This document shows, one piece after another, positions 22,788-33,547 of a DNA stretch of 64,000 bases (position 1 is its first letter; every line of letters starts with the position of its first letter). The stretch is taken from contig JBAIAC010000023.1 in assembly GCA_037349315.1 (NCBI GenBank), positions 31,224,501 to 31,288,500 of the forward strand, given 5' to 3'. The DNA comes from Chelydra serpentina. Its lineage: Eukaryota; Chordata; Testudines; Chelydridae. The notes beneath the pieces were generated by a model. It saw nothing but the letters and a program-made list of their open reading frames with translations, was not told where the DNA came from and made no database searches. The translations under genes and the position numbers were made by a program.

Positions 22788-22870
22788 TGGCAAAAATCTG
22801 CCCTCATTTACACTACTGCAACCCCATGAAAGTCAATGGGATTGAATTGGTATAACTGAGGGCAGCATTC
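22788..22870. repeat. Palindromic repeat copy
   Basis: 'tctgccctcatttacact' is mirrored by 'ggtataactgagggcag', with centre 'catgaaagtcaatggga'. Third copy in the cluster. Confidence 0.6.
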
Positions 22871-23465
22871 ACACACAGTGTGGATACAGTCCCTGATCTC
22901 AGTGAGATGCTATATCTTGAGATGCATCAGTCAGACATTTTTAGAGGTTTGCCATGGCAACGCTATTCCCATATAAACTCAACTATGCACAAGAAATGTT
23001 TTTTCAGAGGTAAGACGTTTGCTTGGTTTATAAGCAAGTCTAGGTGAGTTGCTTTTCTCTCCAATGAAGGAGGAAGACGCTCCCCAGGTGGGACCAGCTA
23101 CTCCTCTCTTCCTCCCTCCTTCAGGAAAGGCTCCCCACAGTTCCTCTCCTCCTTCCATCATAGGGATGGTGGGTTCCCTTGACAGGAACTGTGGCTCCTC
23201 TCTTCCACTTCAATGACATACCCACCAAGGTGCCCACAACATACACAGCAGAGAGAGCAGGGTGAGAGAGCATCAATCTACATGTAAGTTACTCTATAAT
23301 CATGCAGTTGATGAGTTGGCTGACATGCTAATACAGACTACATACACTTACTCAGACAGGGCAAACTTCTGGCTCCTGCAACACCCTTGCAAAGCTGCAT
23401 CAGGCTCAGGGGTATAACAGAGGGCAGAATTCACCCCAGACATTGGATTAGAAGAACACTATTTA

Positions 23466-23630
23466 CAGGGCTGACGAGAGGGGGAGGAAGCCGGTACAAA
23501 TTACTGGGGCCCAGCGGTCCTGAAGGGGGCCCAGGGCCCAACTATGTAAAGATTTTTAGCCTGTCCGCCCTTGCTGGGGGGCCTGAAAAAAAATTTTCAC
23601 CAGGGCCCAAACCCGCTCTCGGTGGCCCTA
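23466..23630. mobile_element. Small hAT-type element (165 bp)
   Basis: Left end cagggctgacgagaggg and right end ctctcggtggcccta are inverted repeats (terminal base decayed). Perfect 8-bp target duplications 'actattta' lie at 23458-23465 and 23631-23638. The interior is G/C-rich with 'actggggcccagc', 'gggggcccagggccc' and 'accagggcccaaacc'. It has no coding capacity and is a sister copy of the element at 13669-13820. Confidence 0.85.
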
Positions 23631-23847
23631 ACTATTTACCTGGATTCTGCGTAGTATTTCTGAAAGATCCATCATAGATTAGAGCCCACACAACTGAATG
23701 GGTGGTGTCAATAGCAGCAATGTGACCATTAAGGGAGGGGACGTTGCTTAGAGTCCAACCAATTACAACGGACTGAAATATCAGAACGAGCACATATCCT
23801 GGAGAATGGAAACTACCATCCCAGAAGACAAGACAACATTCTTGGTT

Positions 23848-24095
23848 CATCTGGTCCAATACTCTGCAATAAGCAGGACTTTCCTGTTTACCACTCCCTT
23901 GAGTGTATTTTGTCTAACACACCTCTAAACTACCTCCTCAGGCAGGTCATTCCATCGCCTTACTGTCTGTTCAACTAAAGGGTTTCTTTCCATCGTCTAA
24001 CCTGAATTCTATTATTTACTTGTTTCAAGCCATAGTTCCCCACTGGGCCCTTCACAGCAACTATAAATAATTTCCCTCCCTCTCTCTAGGGTGAC
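23848..24095 (-). mobile_element. CR1-type LINE 3' region, old
   Basis: On the plus strand: 'ctggtccaatactctgcaat', 'agcaggactttcctgttta', 'cctcaggcaggtcattccat', 'taacctgaattctattattt' and 'gcaactataaataatttccc'. These follow the order of CR1-type 3' ends read backwards ('tctagtccaa...', 'ggcagtctattccat', 'taacctaaacct', 'aacaatttctcccc'). The terminal octamer array is lost. Confidence 0.55.
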
Positions 24096-24186
24096 TGCAC
24101 TGGGTTCAAACAGAGGCAAATATCTGAGGCCAGGACCAAAGCAAAATGACATTTACAGTACAATGCTACAAACGGGAATGTACGTT

Positions 24187-24252
24187 AGGCCAGATCTTCA
24201 GCTAGTGTAAATTGCAGCTATGCTGATTTACACCAGCGAAGAATCTGATCCT
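24187..24252. repeat. Palindromic repeat, internally deleted
   Basis: 'taggccagatcttcagctag' is mirrored by 'accagcgaagaatctgatcc'. The 'gacttcaatgg' centre is missing; 'attgcagctatgctgattta' joins the arms directly. Confidence 0.6.
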
Positions 24253-24342
24253 ATTGTGTGAGCACCCACATGCAGACTGAAGCATTTTGTATTTTATTGT
24301 AACACTTGGGTATCAAACATTGTGGGAAATATTTATCCAAAA

Positions 24343-24835
24343 CTCACACCCTCTCTCTCTCTGTTATCTTCATCCTCCTCTTTCCCTTTCCTCTTTCTTC
24401 ATTCCTCATTCATTCCTCCTGCCGTGCACCTTGGTACATCCTTCCCTCTACCTCTCTTGGTCCTTTTTCTCTCATTTGTCCATAATATCTAACACAAATT
24501 TCAGTTCATTTTTCTCACAGACCAAATTTCTCTCTCTCTCCCCTCAGTACCTTTTCCTTTTCTTCTCTCATCTCCAGCTCTTCACTTTCTTGCCATATTT
24601 GTCCACTCTATATTTTCTCTAATTGAGGCATGGAAAGGCTGCCTCACGCTGCCACTCTTCCCGCCTTTCCTTCTCTTCCTCTAATTCCCTCCCTGTGTTC
24701 TCAGTCTCTCCCTCATTCCCCAGATTCTCTGAGCAGCTCCTCCTTTTCTCTTTTTCATGCCATCCATCTCTCCTTTACTCCTCCATCTCCTTCCATCTCT
24801 CCCTAGTCCCCTCTCGCCTTTCCAATCACCTCACC
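24343..24835. repeat. Long pyrimidine-rich tract
   Basis: Nearly 490 bp in which the plus strand is dominated by C and T, with repeated TCTCTC, CTTTTCC and TCCTCC words and few purine runs. It is not a simple microsatellite but a degenerate homopyrimidine tract. The 111-codon frame at 24287-24622 is an artefact of this composition (Ser/Leu/Phe-rich). Confidence 0.8.
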
Positions 24836-24860
24836 CCAAAGCTCCCAGAATAGATTAAAA

Positions 24861-24875
24861 TGGGGGGGGGGGGGC
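24861..24875. repeat. Poly-G run
   Basis: An uninterrupted run of about 14 G just right of the pyrimidine tract. Confidence 0.85.
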
Positions 24876-25062
24876 AAAGGAAAGGAAGAGGGTGGCAGGA
24901 TGCTGCACATTCCTGTACCCTGAGGGAAACTAGGCCCTACAGAGATTGATTGCATAGTTCTGCTGCTCCAGTGGGTAGCAAGAAGGAGAATGAGGAGTAT
25001 AGTACACAGAGGAGGAGTGCAGAGCCAGGCATTAGTCTGACCCCTGGTAGAGAGATGCATCT

Positions 25063-25314
25063 GATTCATAGATTCCAAGGCCAGACAGGACCACTGTGAT
25101 CACCTAGCCTGTCCTCCTAACACAAGCCCAGAACTTTCCCAAAATAATTCCTACAGCATAACTTTTAGAAAAATCCAATCTTAATTTTAAAATTGTCAGT
25201 GATGGAGACTCCACCATGACCCTTAGTAAGTTGTTCCAATGGTTAATTATTCTCACTGTTAAAAATGTACGCCTTATTTCCAATCTGGAATTTGTCTAGC
25301 TTCAACTTCCATGT
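25063..25314 (-). mobile_element. CR1-type LINE 3' end, reverse
   Basis: Plus strand shows 'gattcatagattccaaggcc', 'ggaccactgtgatcacctag', 'caaaataattcctacagcat', 'attgtcagtgatggagactc' and 'cgccttatttccaatctgga'. The same order occurs at 50622-50890 in this window, so the two are copies of one CR1 subfamily. Read on the minus strand it ends in the 'cttggaatctatgaat' terminus. Confidence 0.85.
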
Positions 25315-25432
25315 CAGCATAGAAAATAATCAAAATATTCCAGACAGGGCATCTAGCACATTTTGCTCTTTTACAATAGGGTTTTCCTACTCAGGGTGGA
25401 TGAGGATTTTTTTAAAAGCATGCTATAGACAC

Positions 25433-25540
25433 TGGCCCAGACTCTGCTCTCTCTTACACCTCTGCCAACCCAGAGGAAGCCCACTGACTTAACTGGATTT
25501 CCTCCAGGTTTAAAGGTGTAACTGATATCAAAATCTGGCC
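25433..25540. repeat. Palindromic repeat copy, enlarged
   Basis: 'tggcccagactctgctctct' pairs loosely with 'actgatatcaaaatctggcc', with 'cttacacctctgccaaccca' and 'aggtttaaaggtgtaactga' as inner arms. Centre 'ccactgacttaactgga'. A shorter piece with 'ctcctattgaagtcaatgg' follows at 25650-25685. Confidence 0.6.
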
Positions 25541-26517
25541 ATCTCCTCCTATGGCTTGTAATTGTGTTAGATTTGGACCCAGACAAGGCTTTCCTGTGTT
25601 TGAAAAATATTTCAAATGTGGTTGCAAGCCACAGTGCAAACAGAGCCCTATAGGCCAACTCTTACTCCTATTGAAGTCAATGGCACTATTCTAAATAAAT
25701 AGCAGAAGTCAATGCAGAATTCCTTTGTTTCGTAATCCTGTGACTTCTTTTCATACCATTTTAAATGTCCCTTTACAAATAATCAATCAGATTTAAATTT
25801 ACATTTTAACCAATCTGGTCACAATTAACACATCTTTAATATTACCAGTGAATATACATACCAGGCCAAATTTAATCAATTGAGTTTTTACACCAAATAT
25901 TACATATAATTAACTTTAATATCTCTGTAAAATGGTTCAGAAGTTCACACTGGCTTCACTTGCACTAAAAAGTGTTTGCAAATATGGTGAAGTAGTTCAT
26001 CTAGGACATTTAGGTCCATTAAAAGAGAAAAAAATAGCATAACTTTCCTCTTCAGCATCTTAGATGGACACTGCCAAATTTGATGATCTCATCAAATATG
26101 GAAAATTCTGTGTTCCTGAAATTATTGTGCATTCATTGCACTGTAGATGCATTAACAGCCACATCCCAAAAACCTGCCATTCAACTATTGTTCGTGTCCC
26201 TGTTTGATAAGAAGTCATTGGCTATTATAATTAATATAAAAATTACTGATAGGCCCGAATCAAAATTACGACCTTAACAGCCCTGAACTTTGTGGATGTT
26301 TGGATCTGAGCTTAATGACTAGTTCACAAGTATTTGAATCCAGTGTTTTGATTCAAGCCTTTCTCTACCTTTTATATGCAGTTCTTTTCCATCTCCAACT
26401 AAAACTTTCCATTGTAAAACAAGATCTAAAAGGCAGAAACATACATTGTCTCTAAACAAATACTGAAGAAATGTGCTCTTGGTTTCAGTAAAGCGTTCAT
26501 TTTCTCATGTTTTCATC

Positions 26518-26645
26518 TTCTCAGATGGTAAGCTGTTTGGACCAGGGACCTTCTCCACCTCTTTGTTTGTATAACATCTTGTACAATGGGGCCCCGATTC
26601 CACTCAGGGCTCTTAGCACTACCACAAAATAAATAAAAGCAACAA
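26518..26645 (+). mobile_element. L2-type tail fragment
   Basis: 'gatggtaagctgtttggacc', 'agggaccttctccacctctt', 'tgtacaatggggccccgatt' and a terminal 'aaataaataaaagca' follow the L2-type 3' end. No pyrimidine-rich lead remains. Confidence 0.6.
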
Positions 26646-26649
26646 GGAC

Positions 26650-27850
26650 TGCATTTGATTTCTTGCAACTTTGTGTTTTCTAGACTGTTTATTTGGTCAC
26701 TTAAAAATACAATAAATAGTAGTGATTTATGCAGCACCTGTACTTTCAGTGGGATGCTATGGCCAAATTGAACCTACACCTACGAGTTCATAAAACATAA
26801 TTTGGAAGGGGTTTTTTTAAGACATGCTCAATTCAGTGAAGGGCAGCAGAGAGGTTTAGTCTTTTCCTTGTTTACTACAGTTTGGTCAAATTTATGGTAT
26901 ACTCATTATTGTTCCCCATGTGTAACGTGTCTATATTGTACCTCATGCAAAATATATATCCAAAATATATATGTGTTTTCTCAAGCAAAGAGTGTTTATG
27001 TCCTAATGCAAGATGTGCTGCTTTAAACTAATGCGATATGTCTATATTTTCAGTCACTGAGCTGGAGACACAATTCAGACTGGTAGGTTTCATATGGAGA
27101 AGAATGTTAGAAACTCCCTTTATAGGAAAAAAAAACCCATTTGGATGGGACTGACTAAAGCACCACTTTGTAGTGTCTTGAAACAATGAATTTTTCTTAC
27201 TGCAGCAAAATATGTCTGTGAGAGTAGTTTTTGTCATAATTGTCATATTGATAAAGAGAGGAGAGGAATCTCATATGGAAAGACTGTTATATTTTACATC
27301 CATGAACTGCAGCCATCAGGCAATGGTTTAGAGTTTTGGTACAGTACGTGTGTATATCTTTATAAAACAGTATCTGCATTTTCTGTTAATGCTAAAACTC
27401 CTAAACACCTGGATGCTCTCATGTCATGAAATAAATGCTTGTAGAATAAAAATTTACAGTCCACCACATGCATTAAATTTGTTTAAACACTTTTTCAAAG
27501 CAAGGCACTTTTTTAATCGTGAGTTGTATTTTATAATGTACATCTAGCTCTCTGGCAAATCTCCATTCTTTTAGACCTGACAGACTGTTTGTCAGTTAAA
27601 CTCCCCTTGTCATGTATCCCTACCACTGCCAACTCATGCACGGAGACCTTCACTTTTACTGCTACCACTTGCACCCTATGCAACCTTTGTCATTGATCAC
27701 TGATCCAATCCAGTGCCCACATGTTCTTCAAGTGCCTACACAAGTAATGAGGTACTTGTGGTGTAAAATTAAACTGTCAACTGTCAGCGATTGATAACCA
27801 CAGTGAGAGCTGACCTAGAACACCTGCACTAGTGGCCAAGACAGGTGTGA
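26650..27850. other. AT-rich single-copy DNA
   Basis: No repeat family recognised apart from AT-rich patches near 26950-26970. A possible hairpin, 'actagtggcc' and 'ggcctactagt', spans 27827-27877. Frames of 60-76 codons look like chance. Confidence 0.4.
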
Positions 27851-27858
27851 CACGTTTG

Positions 27859-28111
27859 ATCGCTGAGGCCTACTAGTCAGTCTGACCCAACAGTGTCCCT
27901 TCAGGGATTTGCTTATGACAGAGACATCGTATTTCAGCACTGCATTTCAAAAGCACCACAACAATTGTCACCAACTTGGAAAGACTACTCTCCCGATCAA
28001 TATTCGCGGTGGTTAGTTGCAGTAAAATCGTTTTGCGATCTTGTTAAAGGCAACCATATTGGTTTGCAGCACGATCTGTTCTCACGAATTTTTAAAGACG
28101 ACATTTTGTAG
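27859..28111 (+). other. CpG-retaining open frame, about 84 codons, origin unknown
   Basis: An open frame from just after a TGA near 27857 to a TAG at 28109-28111. Its latter part retains about nine CpG dinucleotides in 200 bp, unusual for this CpG-poor window. Its predicted text includes DYSPDQYSRWLV and RIFKDDIL, and I recognise no family. A fair splice-acceptor-like 'tgtcccttcag' ends at about 27903, in frame with what follows. It could be a terminal exon, a recent insertion not yet CpG-decayed, or chance. I do not call a gene. Confidence 0.2.
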
Positions 28112-28119
28112 CAATCAAG

Positions 28120-28720
28120 TGTCTTTATACCCCAGCAAAAAATGCTCCCTCCTTGGCAGCAGCCTGCACATTTATCCACATTGGTGCCCCTTTCCTCCCT
28201 CCTTTACCAATGTTTTTGTGAATGTGCCAGGTCTCAACTGGAGCCTCCATTCCCTTATGCATATTTGTGTGGAAATAACACTGAATATCATTTATGGTTA
28301 TTTTTGCAGTATAAAGCCTACAGTTCAGCTTCTGAGTTACACTATGTGGCAGGAGGGTAGAGCTGAACATTTCCTGGGCATCGTTTAAGTAAACTCACTC
28401 TCATTTTGTTGAAAGCACACTAAATAGGAAATCTCTTTATTTTTCTTCTTGTATGTACCCTAACCACCATAGCAGAAAACTGCAGTCTTCCTCACCCAGC
28501 TATCATTCTTTTTAGCCAGGGTTGCTACCTTACGTTCATATTTGAGTATTTAATTATTATTTAAGTTTGAATGATTGATTTTTACTTTAAGCAAAAAGGC
28601 ACTTTAAAGACATAAAATATCTTTTAAAAGCCTAAAATATATTAGAAAATAATGGCAGGAGGGTTTTCCTCCCCTCAGAACAGTTGCACTATATTAAGTT
28701 CATGTGATGAGAAGATAAAA
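28120..28720. other. AT-rich single-copy DNA
   Basis: No family recognised. The 115- and 81-codon overlapping frames on opposite strands (28041-28388) carry no domain and have no biased codon use that I can see. Confidence 0.4.
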
Positions 28721-28724
28721 ATCT

Positions 28725-28970
28725 ATTAACTTGCTCCTGACCTTATCGACACAAGAATCTCTGCAGACATTACAGGAGCCATATCTCTTCTGGCGTTTAC
28801 ATCCAGAACCTCATGCACCAGAGTCCCAAGCCAAATGTAAAATCTTCATGATGAGTGAAACAGTGACACCAATTCAGATTCTGGTCTTGCTGGCTGGCAG
28901 TAGACAGAGGGTCCTATGGGGCCTGAGACTGGCCTTTACTTTCAATTTGACTTCGGGGGTGATTTTTTGC
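28725..28970 (+). repeat. Unclassified dispersed repeat, copy A
   Basis: From 'ttaacttgctcctgacctta' to 'gacttcgggggtgatttttt' this matches the reverse complement of 30246-30480 at roughly four positions in five. Shared blocks include 'atatctcttctg', 'tttacatccagaacct', 'atgcaccagagtccca', 'attctggtcttg', 'tagacagagg' and 'tttactttcaatttgactt'. I do not recognise the family. No inverted ends or poly-A tail are visible. The overlapping 120-codon frame is broken in copy B, so it is unlikely to be functional. Confidence 0.7.
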
Positions 28971-28974
28971 CATA

Positions 28975-30176
28975 TGCTACTGGGGGCTCTGAATCAAAAC
29001 TGTTTCCTTAGGACCATATGCTCTGAGGCACGTGTGCTGGAAACTGAAAGGCTTTATGCTCCCCCATATCACCGTGATGTATTGCAAACATAATTAAACC
29101 TGAGTAATGTGCACTCCTGTTTCGGTTAATCATTCCTTTCTTCATTTTGAGCCAGTACAAAACAAACCAATTTTCAAAATTCTACCAAAAGCCCATCTAA
29201 AGACACAACCCACACCCATACGTGTCACATTTTCATGCTAATGTATGTACCAGGCTCCTACACTACAGATAAGAACCTGGAAGGCTCCTTTGGGTGTGCA
29301 GCCTTTTAAATATGAGCTAATAGGAGATTTTTAAAGGGGGCAGGGATTAGACCTTTTCCAGCAGCACATTTCAAATGTCAACAAACCTGTGAAGCATACA
29401 GAATGGCACCAGATCATCTGAAAAGATACTGGTTGGGTGATCATGTGTCTGTCAAAAGATGGCAAATGACTCATTGATGGGGCAGAACAGTGATGACGAA
29501 GAACACAGTAGTGTGTTCTAGTAGCCAGCTCTGCTTCCCAGGTTGTGGCATGTTCCCACAAACAGAGAGGTAAAATTAAATGAGACCTGCAAGACTCTTC
29601 CCTGAGCAGGCCATGATATGGTGATATAAAATACCATCCAGTGTTCTAGTAACACCATGCCCACAAGACTGAAGCTTGAGTGGCTTGTTAATGTCACCAG
29701 TACCTGAACTGTTATGGTATGTCCATTCCCGTGATAATTCATTCAATAATATGCGTAAATGGAATGGCTTGACAGCCAGTCAGAGGGCAATGCAGTAATC
29801 GACTCACAGCTGCACTCCAGGTTTTCAGTAATCATGGCATATACCAATCCCCTGCATCTAAATTCTCTGTTGCTCTCCAAACTCACCATCTACATGTCCA
29901 TGTGCATTATGGCCGCCACACCATTTCAGTCCATCCAGCCTTTCAAACCCAGTTAGGTCTTAAAACATTTTAAACATTAGCCAGGTCACTATCATATTAA
30001 TAACCCAGCAATAACCAAATAAATAGATTGGCTTGCAGCCTCAGTTTGTTTTGAAGTCATGGAATTGCTGGAGTGCAAATAAAGAGTTCCTCTAGCAGAG
30101 CTCTGCCCGAACCATTTCTCCATCTCCCACCCATCCCAACATCCACACCGAGGAGGTTTGAGAGATCGCATTTAGG
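28975..30176. other. Single-copy DNA
   Basis: Balanced composition and no repeat I can name. Frames up to 76 codons on the minus strand (29331-29742) have no recognisable domain. Confidence 0.4.
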
Positions 30177-30245
30177 AGTGGAAGGATGATCTTGTGGTTA
30201 GCCACAGGGCTGGCAATCAGGCGCTCTATGTTCTACTCCTGGGTC
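30177..30245 (+). mobile_element. MIR-like SINE, 5' (tRNA-like) half
   Basis: 'gatgatcttgtggttagcca', 'cagggctggcaatcaggcgc' and 'ctatgttctactcctgggtc' are the tRNA-derived head, with A- and B-box-like blocks ('tggttagccacagg' and 'gttctactcc'). The core continues only after 30486, so the SINE is split. Confidence 0.7.
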
Positions 30246-30480
30246 AAAAATTGCCTCCGGAAGTCAAATTGAAAGTAAAAGCCCCAATCTCAAGCCTCAT
30301 AGAATCCTCTGTCTACAGCCAGCCCCCAAGACCAGAATCGGAGCTGGGGTTCTATTTCATTATCATGAAGATTTGGTTTGGGACTCTGGTGCATCAGGTT
30401 CTGGATGTAAAAGTCAGAAGAGATATAGCTCCTGTAGTGTCTGTAGAAATGTGTGTGTCAATAAGGTCAGCAACAAGTGA
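30246..30480 (-). repeat. Unclassified dispersed repeat, copy B, inside a SINE
   Basis: Reverse-strand partner of 28725-28970, about 1.3 kb away and in opposite orientation. It lies exactly where the MIR-like SINE is interrupted, which argues that this is a mobile sequence that inserted after the SINE. Relative to copy A it has small gaps, for example near 30345-30362. Confidence 0.7.
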
Positions 30481-30485
30481 ACGGA

Positions 30486-30585
30486 CGTTTATCCCATGTG
30501 ACCTTGAGCAAATCACTTCACCTGTGTGTGCCTCAGTTTCCGCCACCTCTAATATGGGTCTAATATACTACAGTGATTAACGCAA
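30486..30585 (+). mobile_element. MIR-like SINE, 3' half
   Basis: 'cccatgtgaccttgagcaaa', 'tcacttcacctgtgtgtgcc' and 'tcagtttccgccacctctaa' are the SINE core, in the same orientation as the head at 30177-30245. The block normally between head and core ('ctctgccactgac') is missing, so some target sequence was lost on insertion or later. Confidence 0.75.
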
Positions 30586-30712
30586 TGTTAAGCCTACAAG
30601 TAAAGAAATAAAATGGGATCCAGATCCAAATCAACACTGGTTGTGATGTTGGTTTTGCAAAACAAAAACCTGACCAATGGACAAAATGCTGATGCTTTTC
30701 CCCTTTTTCTTT

Positions 30713-30735
30713 AAAAAAAAAAAAAAAAAAAAAAA
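30713..30735. repeat. Poly-A run (23)
   Basis: Uninterrupted A run. I see no retroposed gene upstream of it; the preceding text is ordinary single-copy DNA. Confidence 0.9.
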
Positions 30736-31104
30736 GAGTCTCTTGTTAAATTAATCTAATGGTTCAGTAAGTAAATCCCTAATTTATATTGGAGATGGGT
30801 CTGAGCTGGAAAATTCAAACCCTGATCAAAACTTTTCCAGTGTTCAGGGATATAACATACACCTCTGTCAGTCAAGCCTGGTGAATCTGGCCTAGCACCG
30901 CAAACAGCTATTGTTAATCAATCTATTCCAGGGTTCTGTGTTTAATACTGAAGTTGCAGAGTTTTGCCTCTGTATTGTGTGAGAAATGCCCTGGTATTTT
31001 TAATACATGTGCATCTTTTCTGTTGACCCAGAACCTTAAATGGGTCTAATCCTAGAGAGAAAGTAGCTATATTCCTTCTTAATATTGTTCCCTGTTGTGA
31101 GTAA

Positions 31105-31398
31105 GGGTAGGTCCACACTACTTGCCCGATTCGGCGGGTAGAGATCGATCTTCTGGAATTGATTTATCATGTCTCATCTGGACACGATAAATCGATCCCA
31201 GAAGCGCTCCCCGTCGACTGCGGAACTCCTGCTCGGCGAGAGGAGGAAGCGCTGTCAACGGGGGAGCCTGCCTGCACCGCGTGGACCCGCAGTAAGTAAA
31301 CTTAGTTCAATCTAGGAAACATCGACTTCAGCTACGCTATTCTTGTAGCTGAAGTTGCGTTTCCTAGATCGATCCCCCGCCCCAGTGTAGACCAGCCC
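31105..31398. mobile_element. PIF/Harbinger-like miniature element (294 bp)
   Basis: Ends are inverted repeats: gggtaggtccacactac on the left and, read inward from the right, gggctggtctacactgg. Flanked by TAA at 31102-31104 and 31399-31401, the 3-bp duplication typical of PIF/Harbinger. Internal palindromes are strong: 'gcgtttcctag' region with 'ctaggaaacatcg', and 'tgatttatcatgtc' with 'gacacgataaatcgatc'. CpG-rich for this window, hence fairly young. No transposase, so it would depend on one supplied from elsewhere. Superfamily rests on the short duplication and is moderately sure. Confidence 0.65.
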
Positions 31399-31401
31399 TA
31401 A

Positions 31402-33415
31402 GACACAAAGAGGTCTGAGAATATAAACCCACTGAAACAGAAATCAGTATGTAAAATATGTCTGAAGCACCACATTCTGTACAGACTCCAGCATGCTCCA
31501 TCAAGGAGAAATTAATGATACGTGGAAAGCTCAATCCAAATGATCCCAGTGACCAAAACTCTTGGATAAAGAGTCTCTTTCTTTTTTCAAACCCCAAAGA
31601 GAATCTCTCTTGTTTTTATTCTAATCACACAGTTGAATAGAAAACCAGACCTTCTCAAAGCCCCCAGTGGAAGTAGAATAGCAGATCGCAGTGCACAAAA
31701 GGGCAAAACACAGACTCGATCATGTGACTCTCATCCCTGGGATTTGGAAACCAAAAGTAGTGCACACCTCTGGGCATCAAAGAAAGAGAAACATAAAGGA
31801 AAAATCAGCAGTAAAACTCTTGGGCTTTCCTTGGGACAAAATAGCTGGGCAAAATATGACATCAAAGATAGGTTGTTTACATATTAGATGACCTGTCCAT
31901 TTACCTCTTACCATTGATTTCTACGGTACAAAAATATTATTTCAGTGACAAGGATGTAAACCTTATTCAAAACAGGATTTAAACCATATCCTGCAAGAGA
32001 GGCATCTCTTCAGAATGCCTGCCTGCATTTACAGTATATTGAAGGCATGCTGATTTTCATTTTCAGTGTTTGTTAAGAGGGTCACAATATCAGGAAGCAG
32101 GAGATGGCTCATCAAAGACTTGTTGCTTGCCTCCACCACTCATCAACTAGACAGTACCTTGTTTTTAAAAATTGAGCGGAAATGCATCTCCAGTGACCCA
32201 TTGTTAGGAACTTCCTTTTGTCTTTAAGTTTGTTGGAAGGAGTATTGAGGCCCCTTTTAACTCTTTTCCAATAGGTAATTTCCCCTAATTAGGGCTCTCA
32301 TTACAAGTGAGAATTTATCATACGTGATTAAAGACGAATCTTGTCTCTTTCCTATTGCCTCTTTGGGGCATGTTCTTATCTCCCAACATGTGTTGCAAAC
32401 ACCTCTCCCAGAGAAGCACATGGATCCCTGCCTGAGAAACAGAGTTTGGATCCAAACATCCCCAGATTTCCAGGCTGTAGAAATCATCCCATGATTGGCA
32501 TAGGTGCAGCTCCTATGGAGAGGAAAGCCAATGAAACCTGCAAACATGCAACCGACAAGCTAACTGAGCCCGTGGGCTTCAGTTTGGGCCCATGTCTAAT
32601 CACAAGAGGAGAATGTTTTTCTCTTAAAGGCCTTGTGACAAATTCTGCGAAGTCAATGGAGTTGCATGGCGTGTAAGTCAGGATGGAATATGAACATGGC
32701 TCCTTGTTTTGACATGGACATGATTGATATCCTGTGCCTTTCAGTTTTTAATGGGGTTTTTCCTTCTGATTGCATCTGACACTGCAAGATACTGAGTGCC
32801 CTCAACTCACATTGGCTTCACCTTGCAGGAGGTGATCAGCACTTTGCAGGATATGCCTTTAATGAATGTGTTGTCTTTGAAAAAAAGAGGAAGCTCATGA
32901 CTTGTGAGTGCAAACAGGGCAGGACACAGATATACTTAGCTGCCCAGGACCATCTCCTGACCTTGATCCATGTATGAAGTTCTGCATGCAGATCAAGGGT
33001 GGTAAGTGGTCGGCATATGTTAACACTGCCATTTATGCTGCATGTGTGTGTTCAGAGTAAAGTAGAAGATACTTGCTCAGCTCCTCCTATATTCCTTTTA
33101 ACTTTGCTCCTCTTAACCACCTCTTCCAGACACATTAGCCCTCAACATGAAAGTGCAGCTACTACCAATTTCAATAGGAGTTTTGTTCAAAGGTTTAGAA
33201 TAGAATATGGCCCTTCTGGAGCACCCAGAAATCTGTTTTAACATGGGTCTTTTCTTACGGGAATAGAATACAATTGTTGTCAGTTTGAGAGACTTCTCTT
33301 GCCCAACTAACAGCTTGGGTCATATAAAGGATGTGATCTGCAGGTGCAGCCCTCTTTGCCCTCAATATACTATACATTGGCACGGGTATACAGAAATCTA
33401 GAAATTAGAGCTGGA
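31402..33415. other. Single-copy DNA
   Basis: I recognise no repeat. The overlapping frames at 32257-32676 (96 and 111 codons on opposite strands) are mutual shadows and neither has a recognisable domain. Confidence 0.4.
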
Positions 33416-33420
33416 GAGTT

Positions 33421-33514
33421 GGATTCTGATCTCACATCTGTTTTAACACTGATGTAACTTCATTGACTTCATTGGAGTTGCTCCTGATTGATACCAGAGA
33501 AAAATCAGGCACAA
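33421..33514. repeat. Palindromic repeat copy
   Basis: 'gattctgatctcacatctgt' is mirrored by 'gataccagagaaaaatcagg', with inner 'taacactgatgtaacttcat' and the intact centre 'attgacttcattggagttg'. A second decayed copy with 'tagtggagttgctctagatt' lies at about 33958-34058. Confidence 0.65.
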
Positions 33515-33547
33515 ACATAAATAAATAAATACTTTTACTTCCCCTAA

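Noticed and set aside
24287..24622. 111-codon Ser/Leu/Phe-rich frame
   Set aside because: Product of the pyrimidine tract; composition alone gives it.
30177..30245. Possible tRNA gene (A- and B-box-like blocks)
   Set aside because: It is the head of a MIR-like SINE whose core continues after 30486; no cloverleaf can be drawn with proper anticodon stem.
30713..30735. Poly-A run as the tail of a processed pseudogene
   Set aside because: No coding-like sequence or target duplication upstream; the run seems to be a simple repeat.
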